Notes: generated by a model from the letters alone, not told the origin. 64,000 bases of DNA from Archangium sp. (GCA_030695565.1 JAUYRZ010000106.1:28867-92866), one strand, 5' to 3'. Counted from the stretch's first letter, positions 42,016 to 51,706 are shown. Program-made: numbers and translations.

Positions 42016-42719
42016 CGGCTGAGCGAATCCAACAGCGAGTTCACTTCGTTCTCCAGCTCGGCGCCTTCACCGACCGTCTGCAGCACCTCTGCTTCGACCA
42101 GCTCGCGGAACCGGAGCCGCGCACGGTGCAGCAGGGACTTGAGCTGTGGAATGGAGACACCGTACTGCTCCGCCGCATCGCGATATGCGGGTGGCTCTTC
42201 GGACGGTGAGAAGAACCGGCGGATGAGCTCGAAGTCTCCCGTGCGCGACTGCCAGTCGTGCTCGAGCGCTTTCATGGCCCGCTCGAAGACGGAGACCGCC
42301 CAGGCGCGCTCGAAGGCGAGGTCGGGCGTGAGAGCTGGATCAGCCAGCCGTTCACCGAGCACGAGGTCGAGCTCGATGGCCTTCGTTGCGCCGCCTCGCT
42401 TGGCCGCCGTCGACTTCTCGTGCTGGCGAATGAGGAAGTTCTCGGCGGCGACCTTGAGGAAGCCGCGCAGGCGACCGCGCTCCGGGTTCAGGTGATCGAT
42501 CACCTTGCGTTCGAGCAGCTCGAGACAGAGGCCTTGCACGGCATCCGCAGCCGCCGCGCCGTCGAGGCCTCGCGCGCGGAACAGAGCGTAGAGCGAGGTC
42601 CAATAGGTCGAGAGCAGGTGGCGCCAGGCCTGCGCTTTCGCCTCGGGTGATTCGCTGGCCGCGAGGATCAGCGTCCACCGCGTGGTGGGAAAGGCACTCA
42701 TGGCGTTGACGATACTCAC
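42012..42719 (-). CDS. ECF sigma factor partnered with Ser/Thr kinase
   Basis: 235 residues (ATG 42719; ATG 42701 also fits, giving MSAFPTTRWTLIL). The region-2 part is around FPTTRWTLIL...WRHLLSTYWTSLYALFRARGLDGAAAADAVQGLCLELLE, and region 4 around YRDAAEQYGVSIPQLKSLLHRARLRFRELV. TTRW at the start is typical of the large ECF groups of myxobacteria and planctomycetes that lack an anti-sigma factor. The 4-nt overlap with the Ser/Thr kinase gene supports control by phosphorylation. It would direct transcription of an unknown regulon, probably including this operon. Confidence 0.88.
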   Translation of the reverse strand: MSIVNAMSAFPTTRWTLILAASESPEAKAQAWRHLLSTYWTSLYALFRARGLDGAAAADAVQGLCLELLERKVIDHLNPERGRLRGFLKVAAENFLIRQHEKSTAAKRGGATKAIELDLVLGERLADPALTPDLAFERAWAVSVFERAMKALEHDWQSRTGDFELIRRFFSPSEEPPAYRDAAEQYGVSIPQLKSLLHRARLRFRELVEAEVLQTVGEGAELENEVNSLLDSLSR

Positions 42720-42874
42720 GAGTTGTTGAGGCTGGCTTCATCTTGCGCGCCTCGTCGCCGTGGGGTCCTCCCGGTCTGGGACATTCTGCCGAGCGGAGAG
42801 GTCGCCAACCTGGGCGTGCGCGACCCGGAGTACGCGGGCCTCCCGAAGCCGGTGCTTCAAGAACAGGTCCTGGT

Positions 42875-43261
42875 TCAGCCTCCGGTCTGCTTCTTCATGT
42901 GGTCGATCACCATGGTGTGTTCGCGCTGCGGGCTGAACATGATCAACTCTGCATCGGCGTCGACCATCACGTTGTGCCCCGGCGGCCAGTAGAAGAGATC
43001 GTGCTGCTTCACCGTCTCCTTCGTGCCCTTCGCGTCGGTGGTGGTGACCTGCCCGCTCAACACATAGCCCCAGTGCGGGCACTGGCAGACGTTGCCCTCG
43101 AGCCCCACGAAGAGCGGCTTGGTGTCGACGCCCTTCGCGAGCGAGAAGTACTCGCCGCTGATCTTGTCGAAGCCGTTCACGCTGCCGAACTCGGTGCGCT
43201 GGCGCACGACCGCGCCGGGAATCTGCATCTTCACTTCCACGTCGTTCTTGGTCACGTGCAT
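42875..43261 (-). CDS. Cupin-domain protein
   Basis: 128 residues from ATG 43261. The beta-barrel motif is NVCQCPHWGYVLSGQVTTTDAKGTKETVKQHDLFYWPPGHNVMVDADAELIMFSP, with His residues (CPHWG, PPGHN) that could bind a metal as in small single-domain cupins. The protein is likely cytosolic and may be a sensor or isomerase-like enzyme; the substrate is unknown. It stands alone in a gap between the sigma-factor gene and a divergent membrane protein. Confidence 0.8.
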   Translation of the reverse strand: MHVTKNDVEVKMQIPGAVVRQRTEFGSVNGFDKISGEYFSLAKGVDTKPLFVGLEGNVCQCPHWGYVLSGQVTTTDAKGTKETVKQHDLFYWPPGHNVMVDADAELIMFSPQREHTMVIDHMKKQTGG

Positions 43262-43449
43262 CACATTCCCCCTCGGGTTGACTGAACCGGATCGGTTGAT
43301 CCGAAACGCGTGAGTAATGGAGTTGGTGAAACACCACACACCCGCAACCGACCGGTCGCGGCGCAGACACCGGTGATCACCGCCGATGGCATTTGGGACC
43401 TGCGGACGAATTGTGTGCGCCGAAGCACCCCGAAATCTACGCTGCGCGC

Positions 43450-44850
43450 GTGCCTGACTCCCCTGTCGAGACGCCGTCGGTTGGTATGTCGATTCTCGCT
43501 GCTCTCCTCGCGCTGGGGGGGGTTCCAGCCGGGTTCACCGTCTTCCTGGTGATGACGCGAGAACCCTCGTCGGCCTGGAACGAAGGCGGCGCCGGCATGT
43601 TCGCCATCGTGGGTCTGGCGATGCTGGCGACGGTGGTGTCGGCCGTCGGTGCCTTCCTCGCGCCGCGTGGCGTACCCGGTGTGATGGGGGCCGCGCTCGC
43701 TGGAACCGCCTTGCTGATGGGCGTGGCTGGAGGCGCTTACCGCACAGCCGTGGCCGACTCGTTCGAGGCCATTCAACACGCCTCGCCGCTCGATCGGCCG
43801 ATCATCATGCGAGGCGTGCTGGGAGAGGTGGCTTCGCTCGTCATTCTCGCCGCGGCGCTCGCTGCTGGCCTGTTGCTGTCGCAGGGACTCTCGTTGCTGG
43901 TGGCTTCGCTGGCCTCTCGTCAGGCCTCGATGAAGCGCGCCACCTTGTTCACCGGGATCGGGCTGCTGTTCCTGGGGGCGTGGCAAGTCTTCACCACGAT
44001 GAATGCGGGCGCCGAGCGCGACCTGTACATGGCGATGTCCCACGCCGCGCCGATGGATCGGCTCGTCCTGGTGGTCGATGGTTTCGCGCGGATGGCGTCG
44101 AGCCGGCAGCTCGGCCTGGGCGCGTTGCTGGCGGCGTTGATCGTCATGGTCGCAGGTTTGCTCGCCCTGCGCTCTGAACGCCGTGCGGCGGCGGTGGTGT
44201 TGTTCGGCATCCTCGTGCCGCTGGGCGGGCTGGGCGGTTTCCGGGCGATGGCGCGACCCTCGGCTGAGCCTTTGGCGTTGGCGACCGCGGCGGGCAGCCA
44301 GCGGGAGCTGCTGCCCCTCGACGCCACGCCCGTCGACGAGCGTGACTTCCAGGTGCTCACGTTGGGCACCGAGCTTCGAAGTGATGACGGCGTGGTGGTC
44401 ACGGACATGGGAGCGCTCAAAGAGCGGATCGACCTCACCACCATCGGGGTCGGGCTCGAGCCCGGTGTCGACGGTGCGGCCGTGATGACGCTCCTGGGAA
44501 AACTGAAGAAGGCGTCGACCCGGACCGTGGCGCTGGTGGGCCAAACGCGAAAGGAACCTCCGGGTTTCGTGCCGGCTGCGTGGCACCCGGTGTTCACCGA
44601 GCGGCGCGGTTTGATCTTCGACCTTCAGACCGAGTCGGGCTGCGAAGGGTGCACGTTCTCATCGGTCACCGAGAAGGGGCTGATCGTCGACGACGAGGTC
44701 TGGCCCCTCGAGACGTCGAGCTTCGGCTTGGCGGCAGACGCTCGGAAGGTCTACGTGAAGACGGAGGGTCTGACGCTCCAGCAGGTGCTCTCGCTGGGCC
44801 ACACCGCGATGGGGAAAGCGGTTCGCATCGTGCTCGTGCTCCCAGACTGA
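43450..44850 (+). CDS. Polytopic membrane protein with C-terminal soluble domain
   Basis: 466 residues from GTG 43450; an ATG-like start at 43393 is possible but its first 19 residues are not hydrophobic or conserved-looking. At least six membrane helices occupy residues about 12-265 (SILAALLALGGVPAGFTVFLV, MFAIVGLAMLATVVSAVGAFL, and others). The last 180 residues are soluble, with CEGC and the repeated pattern of an ExbD-like periplasmic domain (LTLQQVLSLGHTAMGKAVRIVLVLP). ExbD proteins end with a similar segment, but the homology is faint. Function unknown. Confidence 0.7.
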   Translation: MPDSPVETPSVGMSILAALLALGGVPAGFTVFLVMTREPSSAWNEGGAGMFAIVGLAMLATVVSAVGAFLAPRGVPGVMGAALAGTALLMGVAGGAYRTAVADSFEAIQHASPLDRPIIMRGVLGEVASLVILAAALAAGLLLSQGLSLLVASLASRQASMKRATLFTGIGLLFLGAWQVFTTMNAGAERDLYMAMSHAAPMDRLVLVVDGFARMASSRQLGLGALLAALIVMVAGLLALRSERRAAAVVLFGILVPLGGLGGFRAMARPSAEPLALATAAGSQRELLPLDATPVDERDFQVLTLGTELRSDDGVVVTDMGALKERIDLTTIGVGLEPGVDGAAVMTLLGKLKKASTRTVALVGQTRKEPPGFVPAAWHPVFTERRGLIFDLQTESGCEGCTFSSVTEKGLIVDDEVWPLETSSFGLAADARKVYVKTEGLTLQQVLSLGHTAMGKAVRIVLVLPD

Positions 44851-44870
44851 TTGACGAGGCTCTCACCTTC

Positions 44871-44900
44871 CCCTCTCCCAAAGGGCCCAAAGGGAGAGGG
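44871..44900. repeat. CCCTCTCCC-type palindromic repeat, copy F
   Basis: CCCTCTCCC (44871-44879) and GGGAGAGGG (44892-44900) flank the inner palindrome AAGGGCCCAA, between the membrane protein and the DUF4175-like gene. It is followed by a GACCTCCTCC tail instead of the usual G-rich tail. Confidence 0.65.
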
Positions 44901-44980
44901 GACCTCCTCCTCGACTGACTGGAGGGAACACGTTCGTCTTTCGGCGGGTTCAACGGCGGACTGTTACAGTCGAGCGCCCC

Positions 44981-47900
44981 GTGTACGAGCCGTCATCGCC
45001 ACTTCCTCCTCCGGAACCGCCGCGTCCTCCGACGCCGACCTCTTCTTCTGAAGGCCGCGCGCTGCGCCTGCTGGCTGAGGTGCGTGGCGCGCAAGCCCGG
45101 GCCCTGCAGACGCAAGGGGTGCTGCTGGCGGTGGTCACCTTCCTGGTGCTGCTGGTCGCTGGCGCCTGGGTTGGTTCGTCGGCCCCCCGCGCGGGTCTCG
45201 CGCTGATCATCGGCGGGGCCGTCGCCGCGGTGACGGTGCTGGTGCTCTTCGGCATCGTGCTGCCGCGCCGCCGGGTCGGTGACAACGAGCGTACGGCGCG
45301 CATGCTCGCCGCCCAGCTCCCCGAGCTCAACCTCGACCTGCTCGCCGCCGTCGAGCTCTCGAAGGCCCTGGGCACCCGCGAAGACTTCTCACCTGATCTC
45401 GCGCGCGCCTTCTTGCGCGACGTCGATGCCAAAGCGTCGCGGTTGTCCGTCGACAAGCTCATCGATCAAAAGCCCACGCAGCGCGCGGCCATGACGCTGG
45501 TGGCCACCGTCTTCGTGTTGCTCGCGCTCCTCTTCGTCAAGGGTGCCACGTTGCGCGCCGGCCTCGCGATGGCGTTGATGCCTGCCGAAGCGGCTGAGCC
45601 GTTGCGCCGTCAGCCCATCACCGGCGACGTCGAGCTGACCTACCGCTACCCCGTGCACACCGGCCTCGACGTGCGCACCATCCCCTCCAGCACCGGTGAC
45701 ATCAGCGCGCCCGCGGGCACCGAAGTCACGGTGAAGACCCGCGCCGATCGCGACATCGAAGGCGCCGCCCTGGTGCTCACCCCCGGCAATCAGCGGGTGC
45801 CTTTGCGACTGGAGCGCCGTGAGCTCACCGGCAGCTTCGTGCTCAACGAGAGCGGCACCTGGCACGTGGTGTTCCTCGAAGGCGATGACGTGGTCGCCGA
45901 GGGGCCTGATCAATCGATCACCGTGGAAGTCGATCAGGCGCCGCAGGCCCGCATCACCTCACCGCTCGACGGCGTGGAGCTCGACCCTTCCAAGCAGACC
46001 GTCACGCTCAAGTTCGACGCTTCGGACGACTACGGTCTGTCCGCGCTCGAGCTGGTCTACACGCCGGCGGGAGGCGAGACGAAGCGCATCTCGTTGAAAC
46101 CCGACGACGGGCGCACCACGCGCGGGAACTTTCAGTGGGATCTCGCGCCGCTGCAGCTGCGGCCCGGTCAAGAGGTCACCTACTTCCTCGAGGCCACCGA
46201 CAACGACGCGGTGAAGGGGCCCAAGAAGGGCGCCTCTCCGGCGATGCGTCTCAAGTTGTACAGCTCGGCGGAGCACCGCCGTCAGGCCCTGGCCAAGGCC
46301 GAAGAGCTGTGGGGCCGGCTGGTCGATCACCTCGCCGACCGCATGGAAGCGCCGGATCGCGCGAGCCCCACGCCGGTCGACGCCGCGGTGGCTGGCAAAC
46401 CCATCGATGAGCGCGGGGTGCAGTTGGCCAGCGACATCGCCGTGCTCGCGCAAGAAATCAGAGACGAGCGCGACCCTTCAGAAGAGCTGCTCTCCACGCT
46501 GCTCAACATCAGCGCCGAGCTCAACTCCGACGTGTCACAGGTGGTCTCCCAGCGCCGCGTGTTGCTGCGCATCGCGGGCCGAGAAGGCGGCGTGCCAGGC
46601 AAGAATCAGTTCGTCGACACGCGCAACGGCACCTTCACCCAGGACATCGCGCGCCGGGTGGCCACGTCGATCGCCACCGACATTCAGCACTCCGAGAAGA
46701 ACGTGCTGTACCTCGAGGCGCTGCTCGACCGCGCCAAGCTCGACGCGATTCGCGACCTCGCCAACCAGCTGCGCGAAGACCGCAAAGAGCTCTCGCGCCT
46801 GCTGGAGGAGTTCGGCCGCACCAAGGATCCGAAGCTCCAGGAAGCGCTGGTCGAGCAGATGCAGAACCTGAAGCAGCGCATGCTCGAGCTGCAGCAGCGC
46901 ATGGCTGAGCTGAGCAAGGGCATCCGCGACGACTTCATGAACGCCGAGGCGCTCCAGCAGATGCTCGAAGAAGACGGGCTGCAGTCGTCGCTCGACGAGG
47001 TGGAGAAGCTGGTCAAGGAGGGCAAGGCGGAAGAGGCCCTCAAGAAGATGCAGGAGCTCGCGATGGAGCTCGACGCGATGCTCGAGCAGCTCGATGAGGC
47101 CGGTGACCGCGCTGATGATCAGAGCGACCCCGAGCTCGCCCGCCAGTACGACGAGTTCCAACAGAACCTGGAAGACACCGCCAAGAAGCAGGAGCAGCTC
47201 GCCGACAAGACGCGGGCCCTGCGCGACAAGTACCGCGAGCAGCAGAAGGAGCGCATCGCGCGCCAGGGTGAAGCGCTCAAGCGCGAGCTCAAGGAGAAGC
47301 TGGAAGAGCTCGACAAGAGCTGGAAGCAGCTCGAAGGCGACCGGTTCGGCTTCCGCTTCGAAGACGTGCAGCAGGAGGCCATGCAGGCGCGCGACAACGT
47401 GCAGCAGTCGCTGGAGGCCAACGACTTCGACCTCGCCTCCGAGGCCGCCGACCGCATGGAAGACAAGGCGACGCAGATGGCTGAGGCCGCGGCCGAGCTG
47501 CGCCAGCGTGACGAGCTCTTCAACAACCCGCCCGAGGTGCGCCGCGAGTCGAAGCAGGCCGCCGACAAGGTGCAGCGCGACGCGAAGAAGGCCTCTGAAG
47601 TGGCCCAGAAGCTGCGCGACCTCTTTCCCCAGGCAGGTCAGCAGATGAGCGAGCAAGACCGGCAGCAGATGAACGAGCTGGCGCGGGGGCAGAAGCAGCT
47701 CCAGCAGCAGGCGCAGCAGCTGCAGCAGCAGATGGACGCCATCGGTGAACGCGCGCCGCTCTTCGACGAAGACGCGCAGCAGCAGATGGATCAGGTCGGT
47801 CAGCGCATGCAGGGCGCCGGCGAGAAGCTCGCAGGCAAAGACCCCAGCCGTGGCTTCGGCGAGCAGCAGGGCGCCATGCAGGGGCTGCGCGGCATTCAGC

Positions 47901-48151
47901 AGGCGATGGCAGAAGCGGCCAAGGGCGGCAAGAGCGGGAAGGGTGGCAAAGGCGGCATTCCGATGCCCATCAAACGCCGCGGTGGCCGTTCACGCGGTGG
48001 CCAGCAGAACGAGAAGGTGGAGATCGTCGATGAAGATCCCAACGCCGGCACCCGCGAGTTCCGCAAGGACGTGATGGACGCGATGAAGCAGGGCGCACCC
48101 GATCGCTACAAGGATCAGAACAAGAAGTACTACGAGGAGCTGGTCAAGTGA
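44981..48151 (+). CDS. DUF4175-like large coiled-coil membrane protein
   Basis: 1056 residues from GTG 44981. A Pro-rich N-terminus precedes two or three membrane helices (about 45-90 and 168-190). A beta-rich periplasmic region (about 210-400, LTYRYPVHTGLDV, ASDDYGLSALELVYTP) follows, then a very long coiled coil (about 550-950) rich in Glu, Gln, Lys and Leu. The tail is Gly/Lys-rich (GGKSGKGGKGG). This order matches DUF4175 proteins, which are widespread in Bacteroidetes and Myxococcota and thought to be envelope structural components. It overlaps the metallopeptidase gene downstream by 4 nt (GTGA). Confidence 0.85.
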   Translation: MYEPSSPLPPPEPPRPPTPTSSSEGRALRLLAEVRGAQARALQTQGVLLAVVTFLVLLVAGAWVGSSAPRAGLALIIGGAVAAVTVLVLFGIVLPRRRVGDNERTARMLAAQLPELNLDLLAAVELSKALGTREDFSPDLARAFLRDVDAKASRLSVDKLIDQKPTQRAAMTLVATVFVLLALLFVKGATLRAGLAMALMPAEAAEPLRRQPITGDVELTYRYPVHTGLDVRTIPSSTGDISAPAGTEVTVKTRADRDIEGAALVLTPGNQRVPLRLERRELTGSFVLNESGTWHVVFLEGDDVVAEGPDQSITVEVDQAPQARITSPLDGVELDPSKQTVTLKFDASDDYGLSALELVYTPAGGETKRISLKPDDGRTTRGNFQWDLAPLQLRPGQEVTYFLEATDNDAVKGPKKGASPAMRLKLYSSAEHRRQALAKAEELWGRLVDHLADRMEAPDRASPTPVDAAVAGKPIDERGVQLASDIAVLAQEIRDERDPSEELLSTLLNISAELNSDVSQVVSQRRVLLRIAGREGGVPGKNQFVDTRNGTFTQDIARRVATSIATDIQHSEKNVLYLEALLDRAKLDAIRDLANQLREDRKELSRLLEEFGRTKDPKLQEALVEQMQNLKQRMLELQQRMAELSKGIRDDFMNAEALQQMLEEDGLQSSLDEVEKLVKEGKAEEALKKMQELAMELDAMLEQLDEAGDRADDQSDPELARQYDEFQQNLEDTAKKQEQLADKTRALRDKYREQQKERIARQGEALKRELKEKLEELDKSWKQLEGDRFGFRFEDVQQEAMQARDNVQQSLEANDFDLASEAADRMEDKATQMAEAAAELRQRDELFNNPPEVRRESKQAADKVQRDAKKASEVAQKLRDLFPQAGQQMSEQDRQQMNELARGQKQLQQQAQQLQQQMDAIGERAPLFDEDAQQQMDQVGQRMQGAGEKLAGKDPSRGFGEQQGAMQGLRGIQQAMAEAAKGGKSGKGGKGGIPMPIKRRGGRSRGGQQNEKVEIVDEDPNAGTREFRKDVMDAMKQGAPDRYKDQNKKYYEELVK

Positions 48152-49899
48152 GCGGAGCCGTCTCAGCGAAGTTGAGCGGAGCTCGCGTCGCACTGCTGCT
48201 GGGTCTGCTCGCTGCGCCCGCCTTCGCGCAGGAAGATCCGTTGGATCTCCCCGAGCTCAAGGGCGAAGCGAAGGCGCGCATTCAGAACCTCGATCAATAC
48301 CTGGAGGACTGGGATCTCGAGTCCGCCAGGAGCGAGCTGGCCGCGCTGGAGAAGCTCGCGCCCGCCGACGTCGAGCCGCTCGCGTACTACCAGGGCCGCA
48401 TCGCCTTCGAAGAAGGCCGCTATGCCGACGCGCAGGAGTTGCTCGGGAAGGCCGGCCTGACCGACAAGCCCGGCAGCTGGGTGCGCCTGGCCAAAGACAC
48501 CGGCGCCATCACCGGCAACTTCGAGCGCGCCGAGAGCGAACACTTCATCTTCCTGTACCCGAAGGGCAAAGACGCCGTGCTGGTGCCCTGGGCCCTCGAC
48601 GCGTTGGAAGCGGTGCGCGCCGCGTTGGAGAAAGACCTCGGCTACGCCCCCCCGGGGAAGATCCGCGTGGAGATCGTCTCCTCCGCCAGCGAGCTGGCCA
48701 AGGTGTCCACGCTCTCCAAGGAAGCGATCAAGACCACCGGCACCATCGCCATCTGCAAGTTCAACAAGCTGATGGTCACCAGCCCCAAGGCGGTGGTCAC
48801 GGGCTACGACTGGCTCGACACCGTCGCGCACGAGTACGTGCACCTCGTCGTCAGTCGAAAGAGCCGCAACACCGTGCCCATCTGGATGCACGAAGGCCTG
48901 GCCAAGTACCTCGAGTCGCGTTGGCGGGGGCCCGCAGGTGGGGCGATGACGCCTCCGACGTTGGCGTTGTTGGGCAGCCGGGTGAAGAGCAACAAGCTGG
49001 TGCCCTTCGAGAAGATGCACCCCTCGATGGCGCTGCTGCCGACCGCTGAAGACGCCGCGACCGCGTTCGCCGAGGTGTTCTTCGCCATCAAGCTCATCGA
49101 TCAGGAAGGCGGCCCGCAGGCCCTGGAGCGCATGCTCGATGCGATGTCGAAGGGCGTGAGCGATCGCGCCGCGGTCGAGCTGGTGATGAAGCGCAAGTGG
49201 CCCGAGTTCGAGAAGTCGTGGATGGCCTCGCTCAAGAAGCAGCCGTACCCGAAGGACCTCCTGCCGCCCTCCAGCAACGAGAAGAAGGAGCTGCTGGAGG
49301 CGGGCGCGCAGAAGAAGGAACCGAAGAAGAAGGGCCGCGAGGTCAGCTTCGGTGACTTCGATGAAGTGAAAGAGACCGACGCGCGCCGCGCTGCTCATCT
49401 GGGTGAGCTGTTCCGCGAGCGCAAGCGCATGGGCGCCGCGTCAGAGGCGTACGGGCGCGCGTACAAGGTGGTGGGCGACAAATACGAGTCGGTCTCCAAC
49501 AAGTACGCGCTCGCGTTGCTCGAGCTGCGCAAGTTCGATCAAGCCGCGGTCGTGCTCGAAGGCAGCCTCAAGACGCACCCGGGCAGCGCCTCGACCAACG
49601 TGCACCTCGGCCGCATCTACTTGCGAGCCAGGCGCTACGACGCCGCCAAGAAGGCCTACCTCGATGCGCTCGCGGTCAACCCGTTCGACCCCGAAGTGCA
49701 CGTGGCGCTCTACGCCGCTGGTGACGCGCTCAACGACGCCACCTTGAAGACGAGGGCCAAAGGCGCGCTCAAGGTGCTGCTGCAGCTCGATGACGCCGCC
49801 GTGCCCCAGCTCGCGAAGAAGTTCACGCAGTCAGATGACCTGTCGCAAAGGGATCTCGAGGCGCCTGAGCCTCCGCGCGTGACGCCCGACGCCGGCTGA
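48148..49899 (+). CDS. Gluzincin metallopeptidase with TPR domain
   Basis: 583 residues from GTG 48148. A signal peptide (VALLLGLLAAPAFAQ) is followed by a short TPR-like stretch (about 35-110), then a peptidase-MA-like domain with zinc motif HEYVH (228-232) and the third ligand Glu249 in HEGLAKYLES. Lys-rich segments and two further TPRs (about 410-520) close the protein. It is exported to the periplasm and likely cleaves envelope proteins. The overlap with the coiled-coil protein gene suggests the two act in one complex. Confidence 0.87.
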   Translation: MSGAVSAKLSGARVALLLGLLAAPAFAQEDPLDLPELKGEAKARIQNLDQYLEDWDLESARSELAALEKLAPADVEPLAYYQGRIAFEEGRYADAQELLGKAGLTDKPGSWVRLAKDTGAITGNFERAESEHFIFLYPKGKDAVLVPWALDALEAVRAALEKDLGYAPPGKIRVEIVSSASELAKVSTLSKEAIKTTGTIAICKFNKLMVTSPKAVVTGYDWLDTVAHEYVHLVVSRKSRNTVPIWMHEGLAKYLESRWRGPAGGAMTPPTLALLGSRVKSNKLVPFEKMHPSMALLPTAEDAATAFAEVFFAIKLIDQEGGPQALERMLDAMSKGVSDRAAVELVMKRKWPEFEKSWMASLKKQPYPKDLLPPSSNEKKELLEAGAQKKEPKKKGREVSFGDFDEVKETDARRAAHLGELFRERKRMGAASEAYGRAYKVVGDKYESVSNKYALALLELRKFDQAAVVLEGSLKTHPGSASTNVHLGRIYLRARRYDAAKKAYLDALAVNPFDPEVHVALYAAGDALNDATLKTRAKGALKVLLQLDDAAVPQLAKKFTQSDDLSQRDLEAPEPPRVTPDAG

Positions 49900-49940
49900 C
49901 GGCCCGCCCCTTGCTCTGCTCCCGGAGACAAGGGGGCCGC

Positions 49941-50333
49941 ATGGCACACGATTCTTCGGTACCGCGACGAGTCCGCTTTTTCTGCATGGGCATGGGCGCC
50001 GCATTCTTGGGGCTCGGTGTGACGAAATTGCTGGGCCTTTCGCCACAGTACGTTTTCTTCGAAGAGCTCGGCCTGCCCAGAGCCCTGGTGCCGGTGGTGG
50101 GCCTCGTCGAGCTGCTCATCGGCTTCATGTGCCTCAATCGCCCGACGCAATCCTACGGCGCGGTGGGGGTGATTCTGCTGATGGGCGCCGCGGCGCTGTC
50201 TCACGTGATGAGCGGCTCGCGCTTGTACATGCTCTTCATCAACGCCTACTTCCTGGCCGCGGCAATCTGGGTGGTGCGCATGGCGCGACCGCGCTTCCTC
50301 CAGGTCACTGCAGCTTCAGAACGGCACACATGA
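49941..50333 (+). CDS. DoxX-like membrane protein
   Basis: 130 residues with four predicted helices (MGAAFLGLGVTKLLGL, ALVPVVGLVELLIGFMCL, AVGVILLMGAAALSHVM, MLFINAYFLAAAIWVV), the DoxX/DoxD topology with the typical VGLVELLIG motif. Such proteins are quinone-linked or stress-associated. It starts 41 bp after the metallopeptidase stop and overlaps the next gene's ATG by 4 nt, so it is translated with the site-2 protease. Confidence 0.8.
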   Translation: MAHDSSVPRRVRFFCMGMGAAFLGLGVTKLLGLSPQYVFFEELGLPRALVPVVGLVELLIGFMCLNRPTQSYGAVGVILLMGAAALSHVMSGSRLYMLFINAYFLAAAIWVVRMARPRFLQVTAASERHT

Positions 50334-51517
50334 CTGCGCGGAGCCCCGGCTTCTTGCTCGCTCGCCTGTTCGGCATCGAGGTGCGCCTCGACTGGAGCCT
50401 CGCGATCATCTTCGCGCTGGTGACGATGAACCTGGGCCTGGGGGTGTTGCCGTCGTGGCATCCCGAGTGGGGGCTGCCGGGGGTGTGGTTCGGTGCGGTG
50501 TTCGCAGCGAGTCTGCTGTTCGCTTCGTTGCTCGCTCATGAGCTGTCGCACGCGCTGGTGGCGCGCACGCAGGGTGTGCCGGTGACGCGGGTCACCCTGT
50601 TTCTCTTCGGCGGGGTGGCGCACCTGGAGAACGAGCCGCCGTCGGCCCGGGCCGAGTTCCTCATCGCGGTGGTCGGCCCGATCACCAGCCTGGTGCTCGG
50701 CTTCTTGATGACGGGAGCGGGCCTCTGGCTCGCCGGGCCGGAGCTCTCGTCGATCCGTGACGCGACCATGGAAGAGGCGAGGGTGACGTTCAGCGGCATG
50801 GGCGCGGGGGTGACGTTGCTGCTCTGGCTGGGGCCGCTCAACGTGATGTTGGCGTTGTTCAACATGGTGCCGGGGTTTCCGCTCGATGGCGGGCGGGTGC
50901 TGCGTTCGGTGTTGTGGGCGTCGACGGGCGATCTCTTGAAGGCCACGCGGTGGGCTTCGAACGTGGGGCAGGTGGTGGCGTGGTCGATCATGGCGATCGG
51001 GGTGCTCAACCTGCTGCGCGGGAACATCGGCGGCGGGGTGTGGCTGCTGCTCATCGGCTGGTTCGTCAATCGGGCGGCGAAGGCGAGCTTCCAGCAGCAG
51101 GCGCTCAAACATGCGCTCGAGGACGTGCCGGTGAGCCGCGTGATGGTCACGAGGCTCGATCGCATCGCGCCCACGTTGACCATCGACGAGTTCGTGCGCG
51201 ACCACGTGATGGCGGAGGATCAGCTCGTGTGGCCGGTGGAGGCGGAGGGTGTGTTGCTGGGGATGATCGCCTTCGATGACTTGCGCAAGGTGCCGCGGGA
51301 GTCGTGGTCGTCGACCCGGGTTCGCGACGTGATGATTCCGGTCTCGCAGCTGTCGACCTTGCCGCCGGGGGCGGGCGCGGAGAAGGCGCTCGAGGAGTTG
51401 ACCAAGCGCGAGGTCGAGCAGCTGCCGGTGCTGGAGGGGGGGCACCTGCTCGGGCTCGTGCGCCGGCAGGATCTGATGCGGTGGCTGTCGCTGCAGATGG
51501 GCCCGAAGCCGGTCTGA
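50330..51517 (+). CDS. Site-2 protease (M50) with CBS domains
   Basis: 395 residues from ATG 50330. HELSH (70-74) is the zinc motif inside a transmembrane helix, and NMVPGFPLDGGRVLR gives the second conserved M50 segment with the third ligand Asp. Four to five helices fill residues 20-250, and two CBS motifs (about 270-390, VSRVMVTRLDRIAPTLT and VRDVMIPVSQLSTLP) follow, the layout of SpoIVFB/Rip3-type proteases regulated by nucleotides. It cleaves membrane-embedded substrates such as anti-sigma factors; none is encoded next to it. Confidence 0.9.
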   Translation: MTARSPGFLLARLFGIEVRLDWSLAIIFALVTMNLGLGVLPSWHPEWGLPGVWFGAVFAASLLFASLLAHELSHALVARTQGVPVTRVTLFLFGGVAHLENEPPSARAEFLIAVVGPITSLVLGFLMTGAGLWLAGPELSSIRDATMEEARVTFSGMGAGVTLLLWLGPLNVMLALFNMVPGFPLDGGRVLRSVLWASTGDLLKATRWASNVGQVVAWSIMAIGVLNLLRGNIGGGVWLLLIGWFVNRAAKASFQQQALKHALEDVPVSRVMVTRLDRIAPTLTIDEFVRDHVMAEDQLVWPVEAEGVLLGMIAFDDLRKVPRESWSSTRVRDVMIPVSQLSTLPPGAGAEKALEELTKREVEQLPVLEGGHLLGLVRRQDLMRWLSLQMGPKPV

Positions 51518-51706
51518 GTTGAACGGCAACGGCACTGGGGTGCGTGGCGGCTCGAGGATGGCGGCGTTGCTCGACTCGCGCCGGCCTCTCGGCTTCGGGC
51601 GAGGACGCTCATGGTCGCTGTTCGTTGCGTTCCGCCGACGCTCGCGACCACCGTGCAGCCCGCTGTACGCCTGTGCCTTGCGTCTCTACTGCGTCACGAT
51701 CGCATC

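Noticed and set aside
44981..48151. Collagen-like or repeat-derived protein from the Gln/Glu-rich section
   Set aside because: The heptad-type pattern and order of domains fit a DUF4175-like coiled coil; no Gly-X-Y or tandem repeat is present.
51518..51706. Plus-strand frames after the site-2 protease
   Set aside because: No motif and no ribosome site; the 189-bp gap before the TlpA-like gene's stop shows nothing I can identify.
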